Positions 7,394-16,862 of a DNA stretch of 64,000 nucleotides are shown in pieces; the stretch's first letter is position 1; the number at the start of each line of letters is the position of its first letter. This DNA comes from CAIKOD01 sp035505975. Lineage in GTDB: Archaea > Halobacteriota > Methanomicrobia > Methanomicrobiales > Methanospirillaceae. The position numbers and the translations under genes are program-made. The stretch spans positions 7,477 to 71,476 of the forward strand of contig DATJQJ010000022.1 of NCBI GenBank assembly GCA_035505975.1. The letters run 5' to 3'. The notes under the pieces were generated by a model. That model was not told where the DNA came from, did not search any database, and worked only from the letters and a program-made list of their open reading frames with translations.

Positions 7394-8860
7394 TCAACCG
7401 TGCTGCTTTTTCATATCTTTTTCCCGGTAGCTCTCCATGAGCAGGGTCGCGAGGTGGCGGACGGGTTTTTCAGTATGTTCCGAGATGTGAAGCTCGCAGA
7501 AGGGGCAGCAGGTTATCACCATCTCGGCACCCGTCTTTTCTATCTCCTTCCTCCTCATCTCACCAAGTGCTGCAGCCTCCTCGGGAACTCCCGACCGCAC
7601 TCCCCCTCCCGACCCGCAACAGATCGCAGGCATCTCCGCGAGGTCGGCGACCTGCCTTAGGATCACTCTTGGTTGTTCCGTGATCTCCTGACCCCGGGCC
7701 AGGTGGCAGGGGTCGTGGTAGGTCACGATAAGGTCCAGGTGGGCCGGCTTTTCAATCCCGAATTTTTCAAGCACTTCCGAGAAGTCCATGACAGTGAACG
7801 GGGTTGAATAGTCATGCTTCAGCGTGGAACCGCAACCTGCGCACATGGTCATTACAATATCGGTCCCGCACCTGACAAACGCCGCGATATTTTTTTCCTG
7901 GAGGGTTTTTAAGTATTCAGGCTGCCCCGTCCTGATGAGCGGGGAGCCGCAGCATATCTGCTCGTGGGGAATAATCACCCTGATCCCGTTTCGCCTGAGC
8001 ACCTCGATCGCATCCAGGGCCGTCTTCGGGAGCCTCATGTTGTACAGGCACCCGGTAAAGAACCCGACCGTCCCTTTCACCGGTCCGTACGGCTCGATCA
8101 CTTCCGGCGTCTGTTCGAGGAGCGATGGTTCCTCTCCCCTGGTGACGCTTCTCCCGGTTTCCCTGATCAGACAGGCTACTTCTGCATGCCTCGGCAAGGT
8201 ATGCCCTTCGAAATGGGCCATCGCCCTCAGTTTTTCGATGGCTTTTCCCGGGATCTGGATCTCCTTCGGGCATACCCTCCAGCATGCCTGGCAGCTCGTG
8301 CAGGTGAAAAGCCCTTCCTTCACAGCCCCTGAAGGCCGGTCCTGGCGGTCTCTTGGGTCCAGCGCGAGCCGCATCTCCTGCCTCATTGCGGTCGGTCCCG
8401 CAAACTCCGTGACTTGGAGGGCGGGGCAGACCGATACACATGCCATGCAGCCGATACAGGCCCGCAATGGCTTGATCTGGTCGACAACACCGGGGGACGG
8501 CATCGAGGGAGCGGCAGTTTCATCGGTCGCGATCGCCGGCAGGACGTCAATGTACGGGATGAGGTCGACGGTCAGATCTTTTAAAACCGGAAGGTCAAGC
8601 GGCTCGATTACCATAGTGTCGCTGGCTTCCTCCATGCAGGCGAGCACCGGTACCCCGTTTACCCGCACGGCGCAACTTCCGCATTGTCCCGTCCCGCAGC
8701 AATAACGATATGCCAGCGACGGATCGAGGTAATCGTGGATGGCATGGAGGACATGGAGCACCCGGGCTCCCTCTCTCACTTCGACATGATATGTTTCGAG
8801 ATGGGGTGCTGTATCGGTCAGGGGATCGAACCGGGAGACCTGCACCGTCAGTCGGTTCAT
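7394..8860 (-). CDS. tfrB: Thiol:fumarate reductase subunit B (TfrB)
   Basis: 488 residues. An N-terminal plant-type 2Fe-2S domain (YCCGTGQCGSCAVRVNG) is followed by two 4Fe-4S motifs (CIGCMACVSVCP and CTSCQACWRVCP) and a C-terminal pair of HdrB-type CCG domains (ICCGSPLIRTG and AICCGSGGGVR). A fusion of succinate dehydrogenase iron-sulfur protein with CCG domains is diagnostic of TfrB. With TfrA it oxidises coenzyme M and coenzyme B to the heterodisulfide and reduces fumarate to succinate in the cytoplasm, mainly for biosynthesis through the partial reductive TCA route. The chosen ATG overlaps the tfrA stop as ATGA; an upstream start would run 75 nt into tfrA. Confidence 0.92.
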   Translation of the reverse strand: MNRLTVQVSRFDPLTDTAPHLETYHVEVREGARVLHVLHAIHDYLDPSLAYRYCCGTGQCGSCAVRVNGVPVLACMEEASDTMVIEPLDLPVLKDLTVDLIPYIDVLPAIATDETAAPSMPSPGVVDQIKPLRACIGCMACVSVCPALQVTEFAGPTAMRQEMRLALDPRDRQDRPSGAVKEGLFTCTSCQACWRVCPKEIQIPGKAIEKLRAMAHFEGHTLPRHAEVACLIRETGRSVTRGEEPSLLEQTPEVIEPYGPVKGTVGFFTGCLYNMRLPKTALDAIEVLRRNGIRVIIPHEQICCGSPLIRTGQPEYLKTLQEKNIAAFVRCGTDIVMTMCAGCGSTLKHDYSTPFTVMDFSEVLEKFGIEKPAHLDLIVTYHDPCHLARGQEITEQPRVILRQVADLAEMPAICCGSGGGVRSGVPEEAAALGEMRRKEIEKTGAEMVITCCPFCELHISEHTEKPVRHLATLLMESYREKDMKKQHG

Positions 8861-10479
8861 GGCGACACCTTCTCGATACCGCGGCAGGTCAGCGAAATAT
8901 AGGTGTGGCCGAACGGCGACGTCTCGGGCTGCCAATCCTGTACGATATCCTTCCTCACGTGGGCGCCCCGCGATTCAGGTCTCAGCAATGCAGATTGCAC
9001 GATCAGGGATGCGGTCGTGAGCATATTCTCTGCCGTACAGCAATCTGCCAGGTTATCCATTGATTGTGCACGTAACGGGACCTTTTTAAGGTCCTGGATA
9101 ATCTGCAAGGTCTTTTCGAGGCCTTCCCTGGTCCTGAAGATGCCTGCCCCTTCCCACATCGCCATTTTTAAGTCCCTGATCACATCAGCCGGGTTTGTGT
9201 TTCCCTGAAGGAACCTGTCGAGCCTTTTTGACTGGGTGTCTACCTGCACTTCATCGGGTCGTTTTTCCCTGATTTTTGATTTTCCTGCCGATTCACCGGC
9301 ACGTTTCCCGAATACCTGCGTGTCGGCCAGTGCATTGCCGCCAAGCCGGTTTGCCCCGTGGACCCCGCCCGCAACTTCCCCGCAGGCAAATAACCGTTCC
9401 AGGGTAGTCGAACAGTCACTGGCTATCCTGAACCCTCCCATGATGTGGTGCGCGGTCGGCGCAACCTCCATCGGTTCCTTCCTGATATCCACCCCGAATT
9501 TTAAGAACTGCTCGAGCATGATGGGGAGCCGTTCCTCGATTTGCCTGGCCGGAAGATGGGTGACATCGAGATAAACAGCCTGGTGGTCCGTGCCCCTGCC
9601 CTCGAGGATCTCGGTGGCGATGGAGCGTGAGACAACGTCGCGGGTCGATAACTCCATGCGGGCAGGGTCATACCGCTCCATGAAACGCTCGCCAAGGCGG
9701 TTCTTAAGGACGCCCCCTTCTCCCCTGACGGCCTCGGTAACCAGTCGCCCTCTGGCATCGTACGGATATACGGCCCCCGTAGGGTGGAACTGCACCTGTT
9801 CCATATCGATGAGTTCGGCACCGGCATTGTAACCGATCGCATAGCCGTCACCAGTACCACTGGAAGAGTTCGTGGAGATATCGTAGACTTTTGTACCTCC
9901 GCCAGTCGCCAGCACCGTGGTGTCGGCAAGGAACGTGATCATCTCGCCCTTGCGATCGAGCCCGATCGCACCGGAAATGCCTCCGTTGTCCCGGAGAAGT
10001 GCGATGACAGAGATCTCCTGGTACATCGCAACCGACGTATCTTTCAGCTTTTCGGTGAGCGTGACCATCATTTCGTGGCCGGTCCGGTCTCCCGCATAGC
10101 ATGTCCTCGGAAAGCGTTGTCCACCGAATGGCCGCTGAGCAACGCAGGAATCTGATGTTACGTCGAAAACCGCTCCCCATTTTATAAGATCGTTCATCCT
10201 CTGTGGAGCCTCTTTCACGAGGATTCTGACCAGTTCGTGGTCGTTTAAGTACGCCCCGCCCCTGAGCGTGTCCTCGAAATGGATATCACAGGAGTCCTCG
10301 ACCGAGATCACTGCGTTGTATCCGCCTTCGGCCATGGGCGTGCAGCCGCCCTTGCCTACGATGGTCTTGGAAATAAGCACCGTATTGCCATAGGCATCGG
10401 CCTCTATAGCGGCCCGAACCCCGGCACCGCCGCTGCCGATAACGAGGACATGGCAACTGACAATATCATCTGACCGCAT
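8857..10479 (-). CDS. tfrA: Thiol:fumarate reductase flavoprotein subunit A (TfrA)
   Basis: 540 residues of the fumarate reductase/succinate dehydrogenase flavoprotein family. It begins with an FAD-binding motif (VLVIGSGGAGVRAAIEA), has the flavinylation-region motif SKTIVGKGGCTPMAEGGYN, substrate-binding segments (QVQFHPTGAVYP, TEAVRGEGGVLKN), HHIMGGFRI, and the C-terminal FAD closing sequence FACGEVAGGVHGANRLGGNAL. Together with tfrB (4-nt overlap) it forms the CoM/CoB-dependent fumarate reductase. It is divergent from lysC across only 51 nt, so both promoters share this gap and the tfrA message is probably close to leaderless. Confidence 0.93.
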   Translation of the reverse strand: MRSDDIVSCHVLVIGSGGAGVRAAIEADAYGNTVLISKTIVGKGGCTPMAEGGYNAVISVEDSCDIHFEDTLRGGAYLNDHELVRILVKEAPQRMNDLIKWGAVFDVTSDSCVAQRPFGGQRFPRTCYAGDRTGHEMMVTLTEKLKDTSVAMYQEISVIALLRDNGGISGAIGLDRKGEMITFLADTTVLATGGGTKVYDISTNSSSGTGDGYAIGYNAGAELIDMEQVQFHPTGAVYPYDARGRLVTEAVRGEGGVLKNRLGERFMERYDPARMELSTRDVVSRSIATEILEGRGTDHQAVYLDVTHLPARQIEERLPIMLEQFLKFGVDIRKEPMEVAPTAHHIMGGFRIASDCSTTLERLFACGEVAGGVHGANRLGGNALADTQVFGKRAGESAGKSKIREKRPDEVQVDTQSKRLDRFLQGNTNPADVIRDLKMAMWEGAGIFRTREGLEKTLQIIQDLKKVPLRAQSMDNLADCCTAENMLTTASLIVQSALLRPESRGAHVRKDIVQDWQPETSPFGHTYISLTCRGIEKVSP

Positions 10480-10530
10480 CTTATTATTACGTGAATCCTA
10501 TACTTACATAAATAGATTGGAGTTACAGGA
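10480..10530. promoter_or_regulatory. Shared divergent promoter between tfrA and lysC
   Basis: The 51-nt gap holds one AT-rich core, ACTTACATAAATAG, readable as a TATA box on both strands (ACATAAATA on plus, CTATTTATGT on minus). It lies about 25 nt from both start codons. GGAGTTACAGGA before the lysC ATG also gives a ribosome binding site. Opposed TATA boxes this close should make the two operons compete. Confidence 0.5.
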
Positions 10531-11940
10531 ATGGCCGGAATGAGGTTTTTAATGAAATTTGGGGGCACTTCGGTTGCCGATGCCGGCAGCATTTCGCGGG
10601 TCACCGAAATTGTCCGCACCTGTCGTGAATCGGGTAACGAAGTCGCCGTGGTCGTTTCAGCCCAGCGTGGGGTCACCGATCAGCTGATCTCTCTGGCCGG
10701 TGAAATTGTCCGGAGTCCTGATAAAAAATCTATCGAACCGTTCATCAACTCACTCAGGGCCCGCCATATGAAGGTGCTCGAGGAAGCGGCACAGGCCCAG
10801 GTCCCAGGAGCAAAGAAGGTCATCGATGACCTGCTCGGAAACCTCGAAAATATCTTTTTCGCCGTTCACAATCTTCGGGAGGTGACGCCGAGATCGCAGG
10901 ACTACATCATCACGTTTGGCGAGCGACTCAACGCCACTGTCGTAAGTGCGGTGTTCCGGCAGAACGGTATCCCGAGTACGGTCATGGACGGATGCGAGGC
11001 CGGCATTATCACGACCCCCAGGCATGGTGAGGCGATGGCATTGCCGGAGAGCGATGCAAGGATCCGGGAGCATGTCCTTCCCCGCCTCTCCCGCGAGGTC
11101 CCGGTTATCATGGGTTTCATGGGGTGTACGAAGGAGGGGATCGTGACAACGCTTGGAAGGAGCGGGTCCGATTATTCAGCCTCGATTATCGGCGCCGGGA
11201 TCGATGCCGACGAGATACTGATCTGGACCGACGTCGACGGGATTATGACCTCCGACCCGCGGCTTATCAATGACGCCAGGGTTCTTGACTCGGTATCGTA
11301 CCTGGAGGTGATGGAACTCTCGTATTTCGGGGCAAAGGTGATGCATCCACGGTCGATTGAGCCCGCGATGAAAAAGAACATCCTCGTCAGGGTTAAGAAT
11401 ACCTTCAATCCCGGTCATCCCGGTACCTGCATCGTCAGGGACGAACGACACGACAGCCGGGTCGTCAAAGCCATCACCTATATCGAGAAGGTAGCGGCAA
11501 TCAACATCAACGGAGCCCAGATGATCGGGAGACCAGGGGTCGCCAAGGCGATATTTTCAGCCCTTGCAGAGGACGAAATAAATGTAATGATGATCTCGCA
11601 GGGCTCCTCGGAGGCGAATATCTCGCTCATCATAGACGAAGCCCAGGCGGCGATGGCCCGCGAAGCGCTGACTCCCCTGGTAAACCAGGGGATCGTGAGG
11701 GAAGTAACGATCGACTGCAATGTCTGTGCCGTCGCCGTTGTCGGCGCAGGGATGGCTGGAGCGAGAGGGACCGGAGGACGGATATTCGGGGCCCTCGGAC
11801 GTGCAGATATCAACGTGCGGATGATCTCGCAGGGCTCGTCTGAAGTGAACATATCCTTTGTCGTCGACCAGCCCGACGGCCCACGGGCGGTCCGGGTAAT
11901 CCATGACGAATTCCGGCTTTCCGAGGAATGTGATGACTGA
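10531..11940 (+). CDS. lysC: Aspartate kinase
   Basis: 469 residues. The N-terminal amino acid kinase domain carries MKFGGTSVADAGS at 8-20, ITFGERLNA, and GFMGCTKEGIVTTLGRSGSDYSA. Two C-terminal ACT domains follow; each contains the repeated signature MMISQGSSEANISL or MISQGSSEVNISFVV, which suggests allosteric control by lysine or threonine. It catalyses ATP-dependent phosphorylation of aspartate, the first step towards Lys, Thr and Met. A second ATG four codons in is also possible. Its last 8 nt overlap purM, so the two genes are cotranscribed. Confidence 0.95.
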   Translation: MAGMRFLMKFGGTSVADAGSISRVTEIVRTCRESGNEVAVVVSAQRGVTDQLISLAGEIVRSPDKKSIEPFINSLRARHMKVLEEAAQAQVPGAKKVIDDLLGNLENIFFAVHNLREVTPRSQDYIITFGERLNATVVSAVFRQNGIPSTVMDGCEAGIITTPRHGEAMALPESDARIREHVLPRLSREVPVIMGFMGCTKEGIVTTLGRSGSDYSASIIGAGIDADEILIWTDVDGIMTSDPRLINDARVLDSVSYLEVMELSYFGAKVMHPRSIEPAMKKNILVRVKNTFNPGHPGTCIVRDERHDSRVVKAITYIEKVAAININGAQMIGRPGVAKAIFSALAEDEINVMMISQGSSEANISLIIDEAQAAMAREALTPLVNQGIVREVTIDCNVCAVAVVGAGMAGARGTGGRIFGALGRADINVRMISQGSSEVNISFVVDQPDGPRAVRVIHDEFRLSEECDD

Positions 11941-12925
11941 GGATGCGTACCGGGAAGCCGGCGTTGATATCGATCTTGAGGCCAAGGCAATCCGTGCCCT
12001 GATTGCCAATCTGACGTACAAAAGAAGGGGCAACTATACCGTAACCGGTGAAGCCGGTCACTATGCCGGGCTTATCGATTTCGGTGAACGCGTACTTGCC
12101 CTCACCGTCGACGGGGTAGGCACGAAAATGCTGGTAGCCGATCACCTGCACGACTGGACGACCGTAGGGATCGACTGCATCGCCATGAATGTTAACGACC
12201 TCTATGTCATGAACATCGAACCCGTCGCATTTGTCGATTATGTCGCGACCGATTGCCTGGACATCGAAAAAATGGCGCAGATCGGGACCGGCCTTAACGA
12301 GGGTGCCCGCCAGGCGAATATCGATATCGTCGGTGGCGAGACGGCCACCCTGAAAGGGCTTGTAAATGGCCTCGATCTGGCAGGCACCTGCTTCGGGGTC
12401 CAGGAAAAACACCGGGTCGTTACGGGAGAAAAGATACGGCCCGGGGACCTGATCGTTGGAGTCCCATCGAGCGGGATCCATAGCAACGGACTGACCCTTG
12501 CACGAAAAGTAGCCGAAGAACATGGTGGCTATGACCTGAAACTCGGGAACGGGAAAACACTCGGGGAGGAACTGCTGACCCCCACGAGGATTTACCACGA
12601 GAGCCTCAAAATCAACATGCTCGCCGACATTCACGGTATGTGTCACCTCACCGGGGGAGGTCTGCTTAATTTTACCCGCCTGTCATGGCATGGGTTTGAA
12701 ATATCGCGACCCCTCCCGAGGCATGAGATATTCGACTGGATCCAGGAAAGTGCCGGGATCCCGGACGAGGTGATGTACAGGACCTTCAACATGGGAATGG
12801 GGTTCGCCTATATCACGAGTCCGGACGAAGCCCGGCGCGTGGTAATGGAACTGCCCGGATCGCAGGTTGTCGGAGAGATCACAACCAGGTCAGGCGCCTG
12901 GCTCGGAGGGGTCCGTATCACCTAG
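11933..12925 (+). CDS. purM: Phosphoribosylformylglycinamidine cyclo-ligase (PurM)
   Basis: 330 residues of the AIR synthetase family: YREAGVDIDLEAKAI at the N terminus, TVDGVGTKMLVAD, GIDCIAMNVNDL, GGETATLKGL, GVPSSGIHSNGLTLAR, and the C-terminal HLTGGGLLNFTRL and FNMGMGFAYI. It makes aminoimidazole ribonucleotide from FGAM with ATP in purine synthesis. The start was placed at the ATG inside GATGACTGA because it follows GAGGAATGTG and gives the normal family length; the upstream extension lies wholly within lysC. Translation is probably coupled to lysC. Confidence 0.95.
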   Translation: MTEDAYREAGVDIDLEAKAIRALIANLTYKRRGNYTVTGEAGHYAGLIDFGERVLALTVDGVGTKMLVADHLHDWTTVGIDCIAMNVNDLYVMNIEPVAFVDYVATDCLDIEKMAQIGTGLNEGARQANIDIVGGETATLKGLVNGLDLAGTCFGVQEKHRVVTGEKIRPGDLIVGVPSSGIHSNGLTLARKVAEEHGGYDLKLGNGKTLGEELLTPTRIYHESLKINMLADIHGMCHLTGGGLLNFTRLSWHGFEISRPLPRHEIFDWIQESAGIPDEVMYRTFNMGMGFAYITSPDEARRVVMELPGSQVVGEITTRSGAWLGGVRIT

Positions 12926-13060
12926 GCCGCCCGTAGTGGGAACGACCTGAAGGACTTAATGGCAGAATCCGGGGATATCCCGTCAGCACCGGTATCCAGC
13001 TCTCCTATCTGTCTCAATGCAAGTGTTACCCGGGCATTTTTCCTGCCCTGGCATGGATAG

Positions 13061-13600
13061 TTATTCCCCGGAATCGTTACCATCGCTTTTTGGGATCGGT
13101 AAGGTCTTTGTCTTCTCAGAAATAATCGCACTATTTCCCGAGGGGTCGTCAATGATCAGGGTTACCGGAAACCGCCCTTCCTTGACCAGCTCTATCTGCC
13201 CAAGAATGACCGAGGCTCTCCCGGATTCTCCCTCATCCCCACAGGAGAGCACGCCCTTCACGACGTTCGCAACCCGTTCGAGCACCCCTTCTATATTGGT
13301 TACAAATCCCTCACACGCAGGGCCGGGGTCTATCCTTACACCGAGCTCGGGAAGGTGGACAACCCCCCGCATGCTCCGGACCACCCGTACGACCATGTCT
13401 TCCGGCGTATCCACGGCGAATTCGAGGCGCCCGGGTTCGTGTTCGCCGAGCACCTGGGTATCGGTAAAACGGTAGCCGCATGCGTCACAACTGGCCGTGA
13501 TTATGAGAATATCTGAAAAATAAGGAATATTATCGGTCTGATAAAGATATTCGATCTCGGTATTACAGACAGGACAGGGACCGGGGACACATGTCCGCAC
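13061..13600 (-). CDS. ZPR1-type zinc finger protein
   Basis: 179 residues with one C4 zinc finger in the first 45 residues (PCPVCNTEIEYL and ITASCDACGYR), followed by the ZPR1 beta-rich domain (LEFAVDTPEDMVVRVVRSMRG, HLPELGVRIDPGPACEGFVTN, FPVTLIIDDPSGNSAI). Eukaryotic ZPR1 has two such modules and acts as an eEF1A folding chaperone; archaeal proteins have one, and a similar role with aEF1A is possible but unproven. It starts with GTG inside TAGTG, sharing one base with the sepF stop codon, so the pair is translationally coupled. Confidence 0.9.
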   Translation of the reverse strand: MRTCVPGPCPVCNTEIEYLYQTDNIPYFSDILIITASCDACGYRFTDTQVLGEHEPGRLEFAVDTPEDMVVRVVRSMRGVVHLPELGVRIDPGPACEGFVTNIEGVLERVANVVKGVLSCGDEGESGRASVILGQIELVKEGRFPVTLIIDDPSGNSAIISEKTKTLPIPKSDGNDSGE

Positions 13601-13968
13601 TAGACACCGCCGATTTTATCGCGGGAGATCTTGACCCCCTGCGGTGTCACCACGACATATCGCTGGTCACCGAGGCCGATAATATCTCCGTTGACGTCCT
13701 TTGCCACTTCCTTTAAGTCCTTGAGTACCCGCTCGTACATTACTTTGTCCATTTTAAGTCGCCCGATATCGACGATCACGACATTTCCGTTATATATCTC
13801 GTCTTTCACTTTCGGGCTGTCCTTGATGTCCCCTACGGTTGCAATTTTTACCAGCAGCGCAGGTGCCCCGGCCTCGGCCGCTTCGTACTCCTGGAGGTCG
13901 AGATCCATGTAGTCTTCTTCAGTTGACACAGTCGACTTACCAAGAAGCGTATCGAATATTTTTCCCAT
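13600..13968 (-). CDS. sepF: Cell division protein SepF
   Basis: 122 residues. The N-terminal amphipathic-looking segment MGKIFDTLLGK is the expected membrane-targeting helix, followed by an acidic linker (EEDYMDLDLQEYEAAEAG) and the SepF core (LLVKIATVGDIKDSPKVKDEIYNGNVVIVDIGRL ... GDIIGLGDQRYVVVTP). Archaeal SepF anchors FtsZ to the membrane at the division site. The GDQRYVVVTP ending is typical. It has its own AT-rich promoter region (ATTAAATAAAA on the minus strand about 25 nt upstream) and is cotranscribed with the ZPR1 gene. Confidence 0.93.
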   Translation of the reverse strand: MGKIFDTLLGKSTVSTEEDYMDLDLQEYEAAEAGAPALLVKIATVGDIKDSPKVKDEIYNGNVVIVDIGRLKMDKVMYERVLKDLKEVAKDVNGDIIGLGDQRYVVVTPQGVKISRDKIGGV

Positions 13969-14084
13969 AAAAAAATGGTATGTTGAATTTTATTTAATAG
14001 TATCTATTCTATAAACCGGCGGGATTTGATTACTGCCCGAAGTTTTTCACAAAAATTGGCCTGGTCGCCGGATTCGATCGGTGT

Positions 14085-14582
14085 CTAAAATTCAAGCGCC
14101 CAGATCTCGTCCCCGACATGGTGAATGTTCCTGCACGCTTTTCCGCTCTTCATCTCTCTAATCCCTTCTGCATCGTGGAGGGCAATGCATATCGCAATGG
14201 GTTTTCCATGTCGCTCTTCCACGACCTGGGCAGGGGCTCCCGCACTGATGTCGTCGCTTACCGATACGATACCAGGTCGCATCACATCGGCCCCGTTAAC
14301 TACGAAAGGGACGGCCCCCGAATCGACAACAATCTTTCTCTCCGGGAACGGATGCTCGAGAATTCCGCGAAGCGTGGGAAATACGCACCCGTCGAGTTCC
14401 ATGAGCAGGGGTTTTTTATCAACCATGTATAGCCTGAGCGACGAGTTCGTCTCGACGATCTCAAGTTGATCCCGGTGAAAAATCGCCTCCGAATTGCCAA
14501 TCTCTCCTTTGAGGCGGGAAAATATCGGGTTTAGCTGGGATTTCCGAATCGTGTGCCGTTTTTTTGCCAAAATCTTCGACAT
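14085..14582 (-). CDS. PUA-domain RNA-binding protein (archaeal DUF1947 type)
   Basis: 165 residues. An N-terminal domain with a basic start (KILAKKRHTIRKSQLN) and LRLYMVDKKPLLMELDG is followed by a C-terminal PUA domain (RKIVVDSGAVPFVVNGADVMRPGIVSV, GAPAQVVEERHGKPIAICIAL). The architecture matches the conserved archaeal PUA proteins related to the MCT-1/Tma20 translation factors. A TTG three codons upstream could also serve as start. It is a single gene on the minus strand, upstream of sepF-zpr1 but separated by a clear promoter region. Confidence 0.85.
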   Translation of the reverse strand: MSKILAKKRHTIRKSQLNPIFSRLKGEIGNSEAIFHRDQLEIVETNSSLRLYMVDKKPLLMELDGCVFPTLRGILEHPFPERKIVVDSGAVPFVVNGADVMRPGIVSVSDDISAGAPAQVVEERHGKPIAICIALHDAEGIREMKSGKACRNIHHVGDEIWALEF

Positions 14583-14867
14583 TGTTTCCAAATCAGGTAC
14601 GACCGCACAGAAAGAAAAACTATCTCCCTTCCCGGCAGCGTATCAGAAAGCAATCTCACCACCGACCGGTCCGGGATGCTATGCACCGACTGGACTGGAA
14701 ACAGACTGGACATCCCCGTATCCATTGATATTTTAATGAACCGATTGAAATTTCCAGGTTTTTTGGCAGATTTTTTTCTGTGTTCGGCGATGACCCCCGT
14801 ACGTTATATTTATTTGTACACTAAACGCACATGTAGTACTCCAAAGCGAGTGATACAGGGGGATTAC

Positions 14868-15098
14868 ATGACAAAGAGGCCGTTGGATATTTTGGATCAG
14901 GTGCTGAATCGGCAGCCTGTAATCGTATCCCTTAAAGGAGGCAGAGAACTCCGGGGAATCCTCCAGGGATACGATGTACACATGAACCTTGTTCTTGACA
15001 AGGCTACCGATGTGGAAAACGGTGAGACCAGGAATGTCGGGACCCTCATCGTTCGTGGAGACAATGTGATCTATATATCACCATCAGTCGAACAATAA
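14868..15098 (+). CDS. LSm (Sm-like) RNA-binding protein
   Basis: 76 residues with both Sm motifs: Sm1 (VIVSLKGGRELRGILQGYDVHMNLVLD) and Sm2 (GTLIVRGDNVIYISP). Archaeal LSm proteins form heptameric rings that bind U-rich RNA. The start follows GGGGGATTAC and a TATA-like GTTATATTTA about 60 nt upstream. The order lsm-rpl37e-purF on one strand, with gaps of 28 and 7 nt, is a conserved euryarchaeal arrangement and forms one operon here. Confidence 0.95.
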   Translation: MTKRPLDILDQVLNRQPVIVSLKGGRELRGILQGYDVHMNLVLDKATDVENGETRNVGTLIVRGDNVIYISPSVEQ

Positions 15099-15126
15099 AC
15101 AAACAGTTTTTCAGGGTGACCAGGTT

Positions 15127-15309
15127 ATGTCGAAAGGAACTCCCTCAATGGGAAAGATGAATAAAAAGACCCATATCGCCTGCCGGCGGTGTGGAAGCAT
15201 TTCATACCACTGCCGCGACAAGATATGTTCTGCATGTGGTTTCGGAAGAAGCAGCAAACTACGCAGTGTAAGATGGCTGAATAAGCGACCAAAAGTCCCG
15301 ACGCATTAG
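15127..15309 (+). CDS. rpl37e: 50S ribosomal protein L37e
   Basis: 60 residues. TPSMGKMNKKTHIACRRCG followed by YHCRDKICSACGFG gives the C4 zinc-binding motif of L37e, and the basic C-terminal tail (RSVRWLNKRPKVPTH) contacts rRNA. Length and motifs are fully typical. It lies between lsm and purF in one operon. Confidence 0.97.
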   Translation: MSKGTPSMGKMNKKTHIACRRCGSISYHCRDKICSACGFGRSSKLRSVRWLNKRPKVPTH

Positions 15310-15316
15310 GGGCACC

Positions 15317-16744
15317 ATGTGTGGAATCGTTGGCATCGTCGATGCTGGCGGTGTCACTCTTTCTTTATATTATGCCTTGTACGCGCTCCAGCACCGCGGT
15401 CAGGAAAGTGCCGGAATAACCACGTATGACAAGGACGGTCTCCATAAATTCAAGGGACAGGGACTTGTCGCAGATGTTTTCAACACGGAAGTTCTTTCCG
15501 GGCTCAAGGGGACTGTCGGGATCGGTCATGTCCGTTACCCGACTACTGGCGCCAACAGGCCTGAAAATATCCAGCCTTTTAATTTCCTTTTCAAGGATCA
15601 TACCATTTCAATTGCCCATAACGGCAACCTCGTAAACACCCGCGAGCTCAGGGATGCCTACGAGCAGAGGGGGCAGATCTTCTGTACGACGACTGATACG
15701 GAGATCATCGCCAAGCTGATCACTGAAGAGATCAGCAGCTCCGGGGGTATCGAGGATGCGGTCCTCCACTGCATGCGGACCCTGCGGGGGTCCTATGCAG
15801 TGACGATCCTCGTAGACGGCGTATTGTACGCATTCAGGGACCCGTTGGGCATCAAACCGCTCTGTGTCGGTAAGACCAGGAACGGGTTTATGGTCGCATC
15901 AGAGAGCGTGGCCATTGACGCCCTTAACGGGACATTTATCAGGGACGTCAACCCCGGTGAAATGATAAGGCTTGATGTTTTGGGTATGCAATCGACCCAA
16001 ATCGCGGTAGCCAGCCGTCATGCGCATTGCATTTTCGAATACATTTATTTCGCGCGGGCAGACTCGGTGATGGACGGAGCGCTCGTGTACAATGTCCGGC
16101 GCAATATCGGGGCGAAATTGTTTGAAGAGGACCCGGTGAATGCGGACAGCGTCTGTGCCGTCCCCGATTCAGGGACTTCCTATGCGATGGGGTATGCGAC
16201 GAGGTCACGTATCCCGTTTGTCGAAAGCCTCATGAAGAACCGGTATATGGGACGGACGTTCATCATGCCCTCGCAAAAAGCGCGGGAAGATGCCGTCAGA
16301 ATGAAGTTGAACCCCATCAGGGAGCATTTAAAAGACCGTTCGGTCGTACTCGTCGACGACAGCATTGTCCGCGGCACGACATCGCGACGGATTATCGAGA
16401 CGATGCGGGAAGCCGGGGCACGCGAGATCCATGTCAGGATCGGATCCCCGGCAATCCGGGCGCCGTGCTATCTCGGGGTCGATATGCCGACCCGGGCAGA
16501 ACTGATCGCCAGTGATAAAATCGAAGAGGAAGTAAAACGGAGCATAACCGCGGATTCGCTTCACCACATCTCGATCGAGGCCCTCATAGAGGCAATCGGT
16601 GAGGAACGGGTTAATCTCTGCACCGGCTGCCTGACGGGCTGCTATCCCGTCACGATAGAGGGAGAAAAATCGCAGGAGACTATCGTCGATTTCGTTGAGG
16701 GTACCTACCAGACAAGGCTCGAGTCATTCGGTGGGGAAGCCTGA
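15317..16744 (+). CDS. purF: Amidophosphoribosyltransferase (PurF)
   Basis: 475 residues. After Met, the N-terminal nucleophile Cys (MCGIVGIVDAGG) begins a glutaminase domain with LQHRGQESAGI, GIGHVRYPTTG and AHNGNLVN. The phosphoribosyltransferase domain carries VVLVDDSIVRGTTSRRII, the PRPP-binding loop. A cysteine-containing C-terminal segment (NLCTGCLTGCYPV) suggests the Fe-S-type enzyme known from Bacillus PurF. It catalyses the first step of de novo purine synthesis. Last gene of the lsm-rpl37e-purF operon. Confidence 0.96.
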   Translation: MCGIVGIVDAGGVTLSLYYALYALQHRGQESAGITTYDKDGLHKFKGQGLVADVFNTEVLSGLKGTVGIGHVRYPTTGANRPENIQPFNFLFKDHTISIAHNGNLVNTRELRDAYEQRGQIFCTTTDTEIIAKLITEEISSSGGIEDAVLHCMRTLRGSYAVTILVDGVLYAFRDPLGIKPLCVGKTRNGFMVASESVAIDALNGTFIRDVNPGEMIRLDVLGMQSTQIAVASRHAHCIFEYIYFARADSVMDGALVYNVRRNIGAKLFEEDPVNADSVCAVPDSGTSYAMGYATRSRIPFVESLMKNRYMGRTFIMPSQKAREDAVRMKLNPIREHLKDRSVVLVDDSIVRGTTSRRIIETMREAGAREIHVRIGSPAIRAPCYLGVDMPTRAELIASDKIEEEVKRSITADSLHHISIEALIEAIGEERVNLCTGCLTGCYPVTIEGEKSQETIVDFVEGTYQTRLESFGGEA

Positions 16745-16862
16745 ATCATTACGGTTAATTTCTTTATTTTGGGATTCTGTTCATGTTCCTGCAGTGCCTA
16801 TCGGTCTTAACCTGTAACTCCTCCTTTCCTGGTTTCTGACAACTTTTGCCGGGGTTCGGGTA

